Assembly (NCBI GenBank): GCA_013373385.1
Contig: JABXHX010000019.1
Span: 1-64,000, forward strand
Direction: 5' to 3'
DNA from: Flavobacteriaceae bacterium
GTDB lineage: Bacteria; Bacteroidota; Bacteroidia; Flavobacteriales; Flavobacteriaceae
Length of the DNA: 64,000 bases
How positions within the stretch are numbered: the stretch's first letter is position 1; the number at the start of each line of letters is the position of its first letter. The position numbers and the translations under genes were made by a program. The notes under the pieces were generated by a model. That model did no database searches. It had not been told where the DNA came from and worked only from the letters and a program-made list of their open reading frames with translations. Below, in pieces: positions 29,574-37,706 of this stretch.

Positions 29574-32429
29574 ATGCCAAAAAAACAACACCTTAAATCT
29601 ATTTTAATTATTGGTTCTGGACCCATCGTTATTGGTCAAGCATGTGAATTTGATTACTCAGGATCACAATCTTTAAGATCATTAAGAGAAGATGGAATTG
29701 AAACCATTTTAATTAACTCTAACCCAGCAACGATCATGACAGACCCGTCAATGGCAGATCATGTTTATTTGTTGCCGTTAACAACAAAATCGATTATTCA
29801 AATTTTAAAAGAGCATCCACAGATTGATGCTGTATTGCCAACAATGGGTGGTCAGACTGCATTAAATTTGTGTATTGAAGCAGATGATAAAGGAATTTGG
29901 GAAGATTTTGGAGTACAGTTAATAGGTGTAGATATCAATGCTATTAATATCACAGAAGATAGAGAGCAGTTTAGAGAATTGATGGGTAAAATTGATGTTC
30001 CGATGGCGCCACAAGCTACTGCAACATCGTTTTTAAAAGGAAAAGAAATCGCACAAGAATTTGGATTTCCATTAGTAATTCGTTCTTCGTATACCTTGGG
30101 TGGGGCAGGAGCTTCTATTGTTTATAAAGCAGAAGATTTTGACGAGTTATTAAGTAGAGGTTTAGAAGCATCGCCAATTCATGAGGTGATGATAGATAAA
30201 GCCATGATGGGATGGAAAGAGTATGAATTAGAATTGTTACGTGATAAAAACGATAATGTAGTTATTATCTGTTCTATCGAAAATATGGATCCGATGGGAA
30301 TCCACACAGGAGATTCTATTACCGTTGCACCAGCAATGACACTTTCTGATAAGACCTATCAGAAAATGCGTGACATGGCTATTAAGATGATGCGCTCTAT
30401 CGGAGATTTTGAAGGTGGCTGTAATGTACAATTCGCGGTTTCTCCTGATGAGAAAGAAGAAATCATCGCAATTGAAATCAACCCGCGTGTATCGCGTTCA
30501 TCAGCATTGGCTAGTAAAGCAACAGGGTATCCTATTGCAAAAATTGCAACAAAGTTAGCCATTGGTTATACCTTAGATGAGCTTGATAATCAAATTACAA
30601 AATCTACTTCAGCTTTATTTGAACCAACCTTAGACTATGTAATCGTGAAAATTCCTCGTTGGAACTTTGATAAATTTGAAGGCTCTGATAGAACCTTAGG
30701 ATTACAAATGAAAGCCGTAGGAGAAGTAATGGGGATTGGGCGTTCGTTTCAAGAAGCATTACATAAAGCAACACAATCTTTAGAAATTAAAAGAAATGGG
30801 TTGGGGGCAGATGGTAAAGGTTATACCAACTACAACCAAATTATAGAAAAACTAACCAATGCAAGTTGGGATCGTGTATTTGCAATTTACGATGCTATTG
30901 CAATGGGCATTCCGCTAAGTCAAATCTACGACATTACAAAGATTGACATGTGGTATTTAAAACAGTATGAAGAACTGTTTTTATTAGAGAAAGAAATTTC
31001 TACTTATACAATTGACACAATAGAGCGTGACTTATTGCTAGAGGCCAAACAAAAAGGTTATGGAGACAGACAAATTGCGCATATGTTAGGTTGTTTAGAA
31101 AGTCAAGTGTATGCAAAAAGAGAAGCGCTAAACATCAACAGAGTTTACAAATTAGTTGATACCTGTGCGGCTGAGTTTAAAGCCATGACACCATATTACT
31201 ACTCAACATTTGAAAATGATGTTGAAACTGCTGATGGGAAACGTTTTGCAGATAATGAAAGTGTGGTTTCTGATAAGAAAAAAATTATAGTGTTGGGTTC
31301 TGGACCCAACAGAATTGGACAAGGAATTGAGTTTGATTACTGTTGTGTACATGGTGTATTAGCAGCTGCAGAATGTGGTTATGAAACCATTATGATTAAC
31401 TGTAATCCAGAAACGGTTTCTACCGATTTTGATACCGCAGATAAATTGTATTTTGAACCTGTTTTTTGGGAGCATATTTACGATATCATCAAACATGAAA
31501 AACCAGAAGGAGTTATCGTACAGCTTGGGGGTCAAACTGCCTTAAAACTTGCAGAAAAATTAACCAAATACGGAATTAAAATTATAGGAACTTCTTTTGA
31601 AGCACTCGATTTAGCAGAAGACAGAGGAAGTTTTTCTACCCTATTAAAGAGAAATAACATTCCATATCCTAGATTTGGAGTGGCAGAAACTGCTGATGAA
31701 GCCTTAGCACTTGCAGACGAGTTAGATTTTCCAATATTGGTGCGTCCATCGTATGTATTAGGGGGGCAAGGAATGAAGATTGTTATCAACAAAGAAGAAT
31801 TGGTAGAGCATGTGGTTGATTTATTGCGTAAAATTCCGAATAACAAGCTATTGTTAGACCATTATTTAGACGGTGCAATAGAAGCTGAAGCAGATGCCAT
31901 TTGTGATGCAGATGGCAATGTGTATATCATCGGGATTATGGAGCATATTGAGCCATGTGGAATTCATTCAGGAGATTCGAATGCAACCTTGCCAGCATTT
32001 AATTTAGGTGATTTAGTAATGCAACAAATCAAAGATCATACATATACTATTGCAAGAGAATTGAAAACAGTTGGATTGATTAATATTCAGTTTGCCATTA
32101 AAGACGATACAGTTTATATTATTGAAGCAAATCCAAGAGCTTCTAGAACAGTGCCGTTTATTGCAAAAGCATATGGTGAGCCGTATGTAAATTATGCAAC
32201 AAAGGTTATGTTGGGAGAGAAAAAAGTAACTGATTTTGATTTCAATCCACAATTAGAAGGTTATGCAATCAAACAGCCTGTGTTTTCTTTTAATAAATTT
32301 CCGAATGTCAATAAAAACTTAGGTCCAGAAATGAAATCGACTGGAGAAAGTATTTTATTTATTGATAGTTTAAAAGATGATGAATTTTACGACTTATATG
32401 CAAGACGTAAGATGTATTTAAGTAAATAG
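29574..32429 (+). CDS. carB: carbamoyl-phosphate synthase large subunit, lacking MGS domain
   Basis: CarB makes carbamoyl phosphate for pyrimidine and arginine synthesis together with the CarA glutaminase, which is not in this window. Two homologous ATP-grasp halves are visible, starting ILIIGSGPIVIGQACEFDYS and IIVLGSGPNRIGQGIEFDYC, each with its ATP-grasp motif (AIEINPRVSRSSALASKATG and IIEANPRASRTVPFIAKAYG). The protein ends at LYARRKMYLSK after 951 residues. E. coli CarB has about 1,073, the difference being the C-terminal methylglyoxal-synthase-like domain that binds UMP and ornithine. A terminator follows, so the gene end is real. Confidence 0.97.
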   Translation: MPKKQHLKSILIIGSGPIVIGQACEFDYSGSQSLRSLREDGIETILINSNPATIMTDPSMADHVYLLPLTTKSIIQILKEHPQIDAVLPTMGGQTALNLCIEADDKGIWEDFGVQLIGVDINAINITEDREQFRELMGKIDVPMAPQATATSFLKGKEIAQEFGFPLVIRSSYTLGGAGASIVYKAEDFDELLSRGLEASPIHEVMIDKAMMGWKEYELELLRDKNDNVVIICSIENMDPMGIHTGDSITVAPAMTLSDKTYQKMRDMAIKMMRSIGDFEGGCNVQFAVSPDEKEEIIAIEINPRVSRSSALASKATGYPIAKIATKLAIGYTLDELDNQITKSTSALFEPTLDYVIVKIPRWNFDKFEGSDRTLGLQMKAVGEVMGIGRSFQEALHKATQSLEIKRNGLGADGKGYTNYNQIIEKLTNASWDRVFAIYDAIAMGIPLSQIYDITKIDMWYLKQYEELFLLEKEISTYTIDTIERDLLLEAKQKGYGDRQIAHMLGCLESQVYAKREALNINRVYKLVDTCAAEFKAMTPYYYSTFENDVETADGKRFADNESVVSDKKKIIVLGSGPNRIGQGIEFDYCCVHGVLAAAECGYETIMINCNPETVSTDFDTADKLYFEPVFWEHIYDIIKHEKPEGVIVQLGGQTALKLAEKLTKYGIKIIGTSFEALDLAEDRGSFSTLLKRNNIPYPRFGVAETADEALALADELDFPILVRPSYVLGGQGMKIVINKEELVEHVVDLLRKIPNNKLLLDHYLDGAIEAEADAICDADGNVYIIGIMEHIEPCGIHSGDSNATLPAFNLGDLVMQQIKDHTYTIARELKTVGLINIQFAIKDDTVYIIEANPRASRTVPFIAKAYGEPYVNYATKVMLGEKKVTDFDFNPQLEGYAIKQPVFSFNKFPNVNKNLGPEMKSTGESILFIDSLKDDEFYDLYARRKMYLSK

Positions 32430-32450
32430 ACAGGTAAAAAATATATAAAC

Positions 32451-32479
32451 AAAAACCCAAAGCTTAGCTTTGGGTTTTT
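32451..32479. terminator. bidirectional terminator between carB and the YceI gene
   Basis: AAAAACCCAAAGC-TTA-GCTTTGGGTTTTT is a perfect 13-bp stem with A and T runs on both sides, so it can end transcription from both converging genes. Confidence 0.9.
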
Positions 32480-32508
32480 GTTTTAAGAATTAATTAAAGG
32501 AATAAACT

Positions 32509-33057
32509 TTATTTTTTCTTGAGTTCAAATGCTACCGTTACATCTACATTTTTAGCAATCTTTTTTCTAACAATACTTGGTATTTTTATGTTAAAATCTT
32601 CTGGAGTAACACTAAATTTTGAGTCGATATATATGCTGTCTCCAATCTTTCTTATCATACTCGTTATAGAAATTTCTTTAGTAACACCATGCAAGGTCAA
32701 TTTCCCTAAAATAATGTAGGTACTTGCTTTTTCTGTAAGGTCAGCTGTTGAAAATCCTTTAATTTTACCAGAAAATTTAGCTTTAGGATAGGTGTCAGAA
32801 TCCATATAATTTTCATTAAAATGCTCTTCCATCAAAGCAATTTTAAATCGAAATCCTTTCATCAAAGCCAAAGAAGCAATATTTCCATCACTTTTTAACA
32901 CAGCAGTTACTTTAGTGTTTGTAGCCTTTACTTCTTCAAAAGTAGGTACAGAAGACTCAAAAGTTAATGTACCTGATTTGGTATAAAATTTATCTTGTGC
33001 ATTTAATTGAAGGCTAACTATAGCAAGTAGTAAAAGGGTTAAAATATTTTTCATCAT
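32509..33057 (-). CDS. YceI family periplasmic lipid-binding-type protein
   Basis: The 182-residue protein has a signal peptide (MMKNILTLLLLAIVSLQLNAQ). The mature part is a YceI-like lipocalin-type barrel: FYTKSGTLTFESSVP, MEEHFNENYMDSDTYPKAKFSGKI, LTLHGVTKEISI and FSVTPEDFNIKIPS. Relatives bind polyisoprenoids or quinone-like lipids in the periplasm; here the ligand is inferred only. It starts 5 bases after the cytochrome gene on the same strand, so the pair is an operon. A second ATG one codon in (33054) is equally possible as a start. Confidence 0.9.
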   Translation of the reverse strand: MMKNILTLLLLAIVSLQLNAQDKFYTKSGTLTFESSVPTFEEVKATNTKVTAVLKSDGNIASLALMKGFRFKIALMEEHFNENYMDSDTYPKAKFSGKIKGFSTADLTEKASTYIILGKLTLHGVTKEISITSMIRKIGDSIYIDSKFSVTPEDFNIKIPSIVRKKIAKNVDVTVAFELKKK

Positions 33058-33062
33058 TGTTT

Positions 33063-33410
33063 TTATTTTTCAAGATACCCTTGGTCTCTCCATTTTTTAA
33101 TTGTTTGTATAGTACCATCAGGTAATTTACCAGAAGGAGGCATTGGGTTGGTTGTGCTTTCTATTCTTGCAAATGCATTTCCATTTAAAAATGCATTTTT
33201 AACTTGTGCATACGTTTCTAATGTTAAACCAGCCTGTTTACTAGCAGCATTGTGACAACCAGATGTTGCACAACTGGTATCAACCAAAGGTTTTATATTT
33301 TTTGCATAAGTGATTTTTGCAGGCGGTGGATTGGTAACATCGTCAGTGCTATCAGAAGCACATCCAACAAAAATACTTGCCATTAATAGCGTTAAAAAGA
33401 CTTTTTTCAT
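33063..33410 (-). CDS. small cytochrome c-like lipoprotein with CX4CH motif
   Basis: The 115-residue protein has the lipobox FVGC (Cys17), a short D/P-rich linker, then YAKNIKPLVDTSCATSGCH, in which C47, C52 and H53 form a CX4CH haem-attachment-type motif. NPMPPSGKLPDG (M90) resembles the distal-methionine loop of small c-type cytochromes, and IKKWRDQGYLE is the usual C-terminal helix. It is expected to face the periplasm or outer membrane. Haem attachment through CX4CH rather than CXXCH is unusual but known in some cytochromes; it must be shown here. It precedes the YceI gene in an operon. Confidence 0.8.
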   Translation of the reverse strand: MKKVFLTLLMASIFVGCASDSTDDVTNPPPAKITYAKNIKPLVDTSCATSGCHNAASKQAGLTLETYAQVKNAFLNGNAFARIESTTNPMPPSGKLPDGTIQTIKKWRDQGYLEK

Positions 33411-33474
33411 AATAAGTGTTTGTTTTTTAGGTAAATATAGATTTTTTTTAAAATTAAAATGATTACATTAGCTT

Positions 33475-33867
33475 ATGCTTAAACGAAAGTACATTCTTAT
33501 TAGTATATTATTGTTGGCTTTGTCGTTAATAATAGGTTATAATTACATTTATAAAGAGCATAGAAATATTTCTGAAGAAAAAGCTGCTTTTACAGTTACT
33601 TCTGAAGCGATTTTTAAAGAGTATAATAGTGATGTAGACTCGGCCACAAAAAAATATTTAGACAAAACCATTAAGGTTTCAGGTACAGTTACAGAAATAG
33701 ATGCAGATAATTTCACCTTAGACAATGCTGTGGTTTGTTATGCTAATAAAGAAATTTTAAAAAAAATTACAAAAAAAAGTAGCTTACTTGTGAAAGGTAG
33801 AAATATAGGCTACGACGAACTGTTAGAGTTGATAAAATTAGATCAAATAATAATAATTAACCCTTAA
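33475..33867 (+). CDS. OB-fold (tRNA_anti-like) membrane-anchored protein
   Basis: The 130-residue protein has one N-terminal membrane segment (YILISILLLALSLIIGYNYIY) and an extracytoplasmic domain. That domain contains YLDKTIKVSGTVTEIDADNFTLDNAVVC, the strand pattern of the tRNA_anti-like OB fold. Proteins of this type are widespread in Bacteroidota next to YceI and cytochrome genes. They are not tRNA-binding as far as known, and the ligand is unknown. It is divergent from the cytochrome/YceI pair over 64 bases and followed by the choice-of-anchor V gene after 11 bases. Confidence 0.75.
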   Translation: MLKRKYILISILLLALSLIIGYNYIYKEHRNISEEKAAFTVTSEAIFKEYNSDVDSATKKYLDKTIKVSGTVTEIDADNFTLDNAVVCYANKEILKKITKKSSLLVKGRNIGYDELLELIKLDQIIIINP

Positions 33868-33878
33868 AACTAACTAAT

Positions 33879-34649
33879 ATGAAAAAAAACTACATTTTTA
33901 AATTTATTTTGTTTTTAATTCCTGCTACAGCATTTGTGTTAATGTCTAGTTCTGGAGGTAGAGATGATGGACGTACTGGTTCGCCTGGAGACGGTGGTCA
34001 AACATGTACTGCTTGTCATAGTGGTGGCTCTTTTGGAGCATCTTTAAGTATTACAACAGATATCCCTGCAGGTGGTTATGAAGCAAATAAAGAATATAAT
34101 ATTACAGTAACAAACAGTTCATCTGCATCTGCTCATGGATTTCAATTAACAGCAGAGAAATCATCAGATAACAGTAAAGTTGGTACATTTGCGGCAGGCT
34201 CGGGTTCTAGAGTGTCAGGGTCTAGAATTACACATTCTTCTGATGGACAAAGCTCATGGTCATTTAAATGGACGGCTCCTGCAACTGCAGTAGGAAATGT
34301 AAAGTTTTATGCAGCTTCTGTTGCTGCTAATAATAATGGTGGTACTAGTGGAGATCAAGTAGTAACTGCAAGTACTGGAGATTTTTCGGTATTAGGTATA
34401 TCAAAAGAAAATTTGCTAGATTTTGCAATGTATCCAAACCCTTCGAAAGATTTCTTAACAGTTCAGTTGCCAAGTGGTAGCGCAAAAGCAACAGTTAGAG
34501 TTTTTGACCTATCTGGTAGAGAATTAAAAACAGCAACCATTTCTTCTAATACAGACAAAGTAAATGTGGCAAATTTAAGTACAGGTGTGTACTTACTTAA
34601 AGTTGATTCTGAAGGGAAAATTGGTTCAAAACAATTTATAAAACAATAA
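33879..34649 (+). CDS. choice-of-anchor V (Reeler-like) protein with CXXCH motif and T9SS sorting domain
   Basis: The 256-residue protein has an N-terminal hydrophobic signal, then a Gly/Asp-rich segment and CTACH (C43, C46, H47), a canonical haem c attachment motif. A beta-sandwich domain of Reeler/choice-of-anchor V type follows (SAHGFQLTAEKS; WSFKWTAPATAVGNVKFYAAS). The last 70 residues are a type A T9SS sorting signal (FAMYPNPSKDFLTVQL ... GVYLLKVDSEGKIGSKQF). It is probably secreted or surface-attached and may carry a haem. It sits between the OB-fold and DUF5777 genes. Confidence 0.85.
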   Translation: MKKNYIFKFILFLIPATAFVLMSSSGGRDDGRTGSPGDGGQTCTACHSGGSFGASLSITTDIPAGGYEANKEYNITVTNSSSASAHGFQLTAEKSSDNSKVGTFAAGSGSRVSGSRITHSSDGQSSWSFKWTAPATAVGNVKFYAASVAANNNGGTSGDQVVTASTGDFSVLGISKENLLDFAMYPNPSKDFLTVQLPSGSAKATVRVFDLSGRELKTATISSNTDKVNVANLSTGVYLLKVDSEGKIGSKQFIKQ

Positions 34650-34669
34650 GCTTTTCTGTAAAGCGTTTT

Positions 34670-34706
34670 AAAGTCGACTATATTTTATAGTTGACTTTTA
34701 TTTTTT
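34670..34706 (+). terminator. terminator after the choice-of-anchor V gene
   Basis: AAAGTCGACTAT (34670-34681) pairs with ATAGTTGACTTT (34687-34698) around ATTTT, followed by TATTTTTT. It may attenuate rather than end transcription into the next gene. Confidence 0.8.
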
Positions 34707-34723
34707 AATAAATATATCATATT

Positions 34724-35578
34724 ATGAAAAAAACAGGAATATTCTTCATCACGTTACTAATTAACTTTTCACTTTTTGCTCAAGATGATTTATTAGACGA
34801 ATTAGATGGTGATGTAAAAGAAAATAAGAAAGTTACATCAGTCTTTAAAGGTTTAAAGATTATTAATATGGAGTCTACAAAACTTGCTGCAAAAAACGAT
34901 TTTTACTTTGTGATTTCACATAGATTTGGCTCAGTAAAAACAGGAATCAAAGAGCTTTTTGGACTAGACAATTCTAATATAAGATTTAGTTTTGTGTATG
35001 GTTTTAATGATTGGTTAAACGCTGGTTTTTCTAGAAGTTCTGCAAATAAAACCTATGATGCACATGTAAAATACCGTTTAGCGCATCAAGAAGAGGGGAA
35101 ATTTCCTGTAACCATAGTTGGTTTTAATAGTGTAGAGTATAACACAGGATTAGACAAAGCAATTTATCCGTTGTTAGAAGCTAAACACAGATATAGTTAT
35201 GCACACGAATTATTGATTTCTAGAAAGTTTAATAAGAATCTATCGTTAGAAGTATCTCCAATTTATTTACACGAAAACTTCGTAGAAAATAACTCACAAA
35301 AAAATACTCAATATATACTTGGGCTTGGTGGTAGATACAAAGTAAGCAAGCGTGTTACGATTAATGCAGAATATCATTACCATATGAATAGGGTAGCAAG
35401 TAGTAACTTCAACAATCCATTATCTTTAGGTGTTGATATTGAAACTGGTGGACATGTTTTTCAATTGCATGTAACCAATGCTAGATTAATGAATGAGTCT
35501 GGTTATTTAACCAATGCAGCTGGAAATTGGTCTAAAGGAGATATTTATTTTGGATTTAATATTTGGAGAGTTTTCTAA
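34724..35578 (+). CDS. DUF5777-type outer-membrane beta-barrel protein
   Basis: The 284-residue protein has a signal peptide (MKKTGIFFITLLINFSLFAQ), an acidic N-terminal stretch (DDLLDELDGDVKEN), then alternating strands with many aromatic residues. The FDNFYF-like region here reads KNDFYFVISHRFGSV, and the protein ends GDIYFGFNIWRVF with a C-terminal phenylalanine, typical of a barrel. I recognise it as the DUF5777 family. No function is established. It is the last gene of the plus-strand group with the OB-fold and anchor V genes and is likely in the same pathway as the cytochrome/YceI pair. Confidence 0.8.
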   Translation: MKKTGIFFITLLINFSLFAQDDLLDELDGDVKENKKVTSVFKGLKIINMESTKLAAKNDFYFVISHRFGSVKTGIKELFGLDNSNIRFSFVYGFNDWLNAGFSRSSANKTYDAHVKYRLAHQEEGKFPVTIVGFNSVEYNTGLDKAIYPLLEAKHRYSYAHELLISRKFNKNLSLEVSPIYLHENFVENNSQKNTQYILGLGGRYKVSKRVTINAEYHYHMNRVASSNFNNPLSLGVDIETGGHVFQLHVTNARLMNESGYLTNAAGNWSKGDIYFGFNIWRVF

Positions 35579-35698
35579 TTTTTTAAAACGACATTTGTTC
35601 TTAATTTTAGGTTGTTTGTCAGTTATTTTGCGTTGCTAGTCGTTGAAATAATTGCAATTCAACCTTTATTTTTTGCTGTTTTTTTATAGTCTTTACGT

Positions 35699-35706
35699 TA
35701 TATTTG
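35699..35706 (+). promoter_or_regulatory. -7 element of the GlmU-like gene
   Basis: TATATTTG matches the consensus exactly and lies 18 bases before the chosen ATG. A TTTG at 35672-35675 is 23 bases upstream, a little farther than usual. Confidence 0.6.
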
Positions 35707-35724
35707 CAAAAAGCGAATACAAGA

Positions 35725-36900
35725 ATGAACTATGTTTTATTTGATAGCGATGTGCGTAATGCATTATTGCCATTTACTTATACCAGACCCGTTGCAGATA
35801 TTAGAGTAGGTATTTTAACCATTAGAGAAAAATGGGAGAAATATCTTGGGCTTACTACCACTACGATTACTGAAGATTATTTGGTGGAAAAATATCCGAT
35901 GGTAGAATTAGAAACTAATATTTTAATAAATGCTTCTTTTATACCTACCAAAGCTTTGGTAGAAATGGTGCAAAATTTATCTGAAAATGAAGCTATTTTT
36001 AAAGGAGAAAATGTAGTCGCTTTTTATTCTAAAGACACACAAGAAGAAGTAGACTTTGCAAATTATATTCATATAGAGTATGAAGAAGAATTGCTACAAG
36101 TAAAAAACACTTGGGATATTTTTTCTCTAAATGATAAAGCTATTCAGTTAGATTTTGAATTGCTTACCGAAGGAAGAAAATCGCAACCAATTCCAGATGG
36201 GATTCATGTAATCAACAGAGAGAATATTTTTATAGAAGAAGGCGCAAGTATTCTATATGCATCGTTAAATGCTGCTAATGGACCTATTTATATTGGTAAA
36301 AATGCACAAATTTTAGAAGGAAGCCTAATTCGTGGTCCTTTTGCAATGTGCGAAAAAGCCGTTGTAAAAATGGGTGCAAAGATATACGGTGCCACGACTT
36401 TAGGGCCAGATTGTAAAGTTGCTGGAGAGATAAATAATTCTGTTTTATTTGCAAATTCTAATAAAGGACACGAAGGGTATTTAGGAAATTCTGTGATTGG
36501 AGAATGGTGTAATATTGGTGCAGATTCTAACAACTCTAATTTGAAAAACAACTATGCAGAAGTAAAAATTTGGAGTTACGAAACCGAGCGCTTTGCTAAA
36601 ACTGGATTGCAATTTTGTGGATTGATAATGGGAGATCATTCTAAATGCGGAATTAATACAATGTTTAATACTGGGACAGTGGTAGGTGTAAGTGCCAATA
36701 TTTTTGGGAGTGGTTTTCCAAGAAACTTTATTCCGTCTTTCAGTTGGGGTGGAGCTTCTGGTTTTACAACCTATCAAACCAATAAAGTATTTGAAGTAGC
36801 TACTGTAGTGATGCAGCGTAGAAATGTGGTTTTTGATACCCAAGAACAACAAATTTTAAACCATGTTTTTGAACTTACAGCAAAGTATAGGAATTACTAA
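35725..36900 (+). CDS. GlmU-family putative sugar nucleotidyltransferase/left-handed beta-helix protein
   Basis: The protein starts MNYVLFDSDVRNALLPFTYT; the in-frame TTG 21 bases earlier overlaps the promoter and is rejected. The first 170 residues replace the usual NDP-sugar synthase domain with a divergent form lacking the G-x-G-T-R-M loop. From about 170 on, hexapeptide repeats form a left-handed beta-helix (ANGPIYIGKNAQILEGSLIRG; SVIGEWCNIGADSNNSNLKN; FGSGFPRNFIPSFSWGGASG). It belongs to the Bacteroidota GlmU-like family, whose activity is unproven. It may act on sugar-1-phosphates for cell-envelope precursors. Confidence 0.85.
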   Translation: MNYVLFDSDVRNALLPFTYTRPVADIRVGILTIREKWEKYLGLTTTTITEDYLVEKYPMVELETNILINASFIPTKALVEMVQNLSENEAIFKGENVVAFYSKDTQEEVDFANYIHIEYEEELLQVKNTWDIFSLNDKAIQLDFELLTEGRKSQPIPDGIHVINRENIFIEEGASILYASLNAANGPIYIGKNAQILEGSLIRGPFAMCEKAVVKMGAKIYGATTLGPDCKVAGEINNSVLFANSNKGHEGYLGNSVIGEWCNIGADSNNSNLKNNYAEVKIWSYETERFAKTGLQFCGLIMGDHSKCGINTMFNTGTVVGVSANIFGSGFPRNFIPSFSWGGASGFTTYQTNKVFEVATVVMQRRNVVFDTQEQQILNHVFELTAKYRNY

Positions 36901-36901
36901 C

Positions 36902-36933
36902 AAAAAAAGCCTCGACTTGTCGAGACTTTTTTT
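36902..36933. terminator. bidirectional terminator
   Basis: AAAAAAAG-CCTCGAC-TT-GTCGAG-ACTTTTTTT forms a strong stem flanked by A and T runs between converging genes. Confidence 0.9.
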
Positions 36934-36952
36934 GTTACTGTTATTAGTTAAA

Positions 36953-37681
36953 TTAATTTCTATCAATAACTTTTCCTGAGCCAATAGCGCTGCTATCAAT
37001 TTTATCTGGTTTCCCTTTGTAATATATGCTTCCTGAGCCTACTACACTGGCTTTTATTTTATTAGAAACAGTGGTTTTTATATTCCCAGAACCTGCAATA
37101 CTTACATAAGTATTATTGGTTTTTAGTCCATAAGCATTGATGTCTCCAGAACCAGCAACAGAACATTTTAAATCTACAGTTTTTCCTTTTAATTTAATAT
37201 CTCCTGAGCCAGCAACACTAATTTTTACTTTTTGAGCATCTACGGCTAGGTCAATATTTCCAGAGCCAGCAACAGAAAAGGCAATATTATCTGAGTTAAT
37301 AGTACTGTTACTGTATATGTCACCTGCACCAGCCAAAGAAACTTTATCTAGTTTTTTATAAGGTACAGTAATCAAAATTTTTTGAGTTCTACTGATACGA
37401 TATCCTTTTTTTACTTTAATTTTTAAGACTCCTCTTTTTACCTTGGTTTCTATATATTTAAGTAAATTTTCTTCTCCTTTTAAAGTGATGTTACCTGTAG
37501 TTCCTTTTACAAGTTCAACATCAAAATTACCAGCTAAGCTTAGACCAGAATAGTTAGTAGTTTTTCTTATTTCGGTGGTTACTTTACCGTTTCCTCTAAC
37601 TTTTTTTGTGTTCCACCAACTTTGTGCTTGTACACTAAAGCTTAAGGTTAAAATGATACTTGTTATGATAAGTTTTTTCAT
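36953..37681 (-). CDS. exported head-GIN/DUF2807 repeat protein
   Basis: The protein starts MKKLIITSIILTLSFSVQAQ, a signal peptide; an in-frame start 45 bases earlier would overlap the upstream gene and is not used. The mature part contains the DUF2807 pattern: about seven strands with the motif S-x-A-G-S-G-x-I spaced about 20 residues apart (SLAGAGDIYS, SVAGSGNIDL, SVAGSGDIKL, SVAGSGDINA, SIAGSGNIKT, SVVGSGSIYY, SAIGSGKVID). This gives a right-handed beta-solenoid. The ligand is unknown. It is the last gene of a sigma/anti-sigma operon, so it is probably a target or sensor in that envelope-response system. Confidence 0.9.
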   Translation of the reverse strand: MKKLIITSIILTLSFSVQAQSWWNTKKVRGNGKVTTEIRKTTNYSGLSLAGNFDVELVKGTTGNITLKGEENLLKYIETKVKRGVLKIKVKKGYRISRTQKILITVPYKKLDKVSLAGAGDIYSNSTINSDNIAFSVAGSGNIDLAVDAQKVKISVAGSGDIKLKGKTVDLKCSVAGSGDINAYGLKTNNTYVSIAGSGNIKTTVSNKIKASVVGSGSIYYKGKPDKIDSSAIGSGKVIDRN

Positions 37682-37706
37682 GATACTTTTACTGTTTGTT
37701 GAATTA

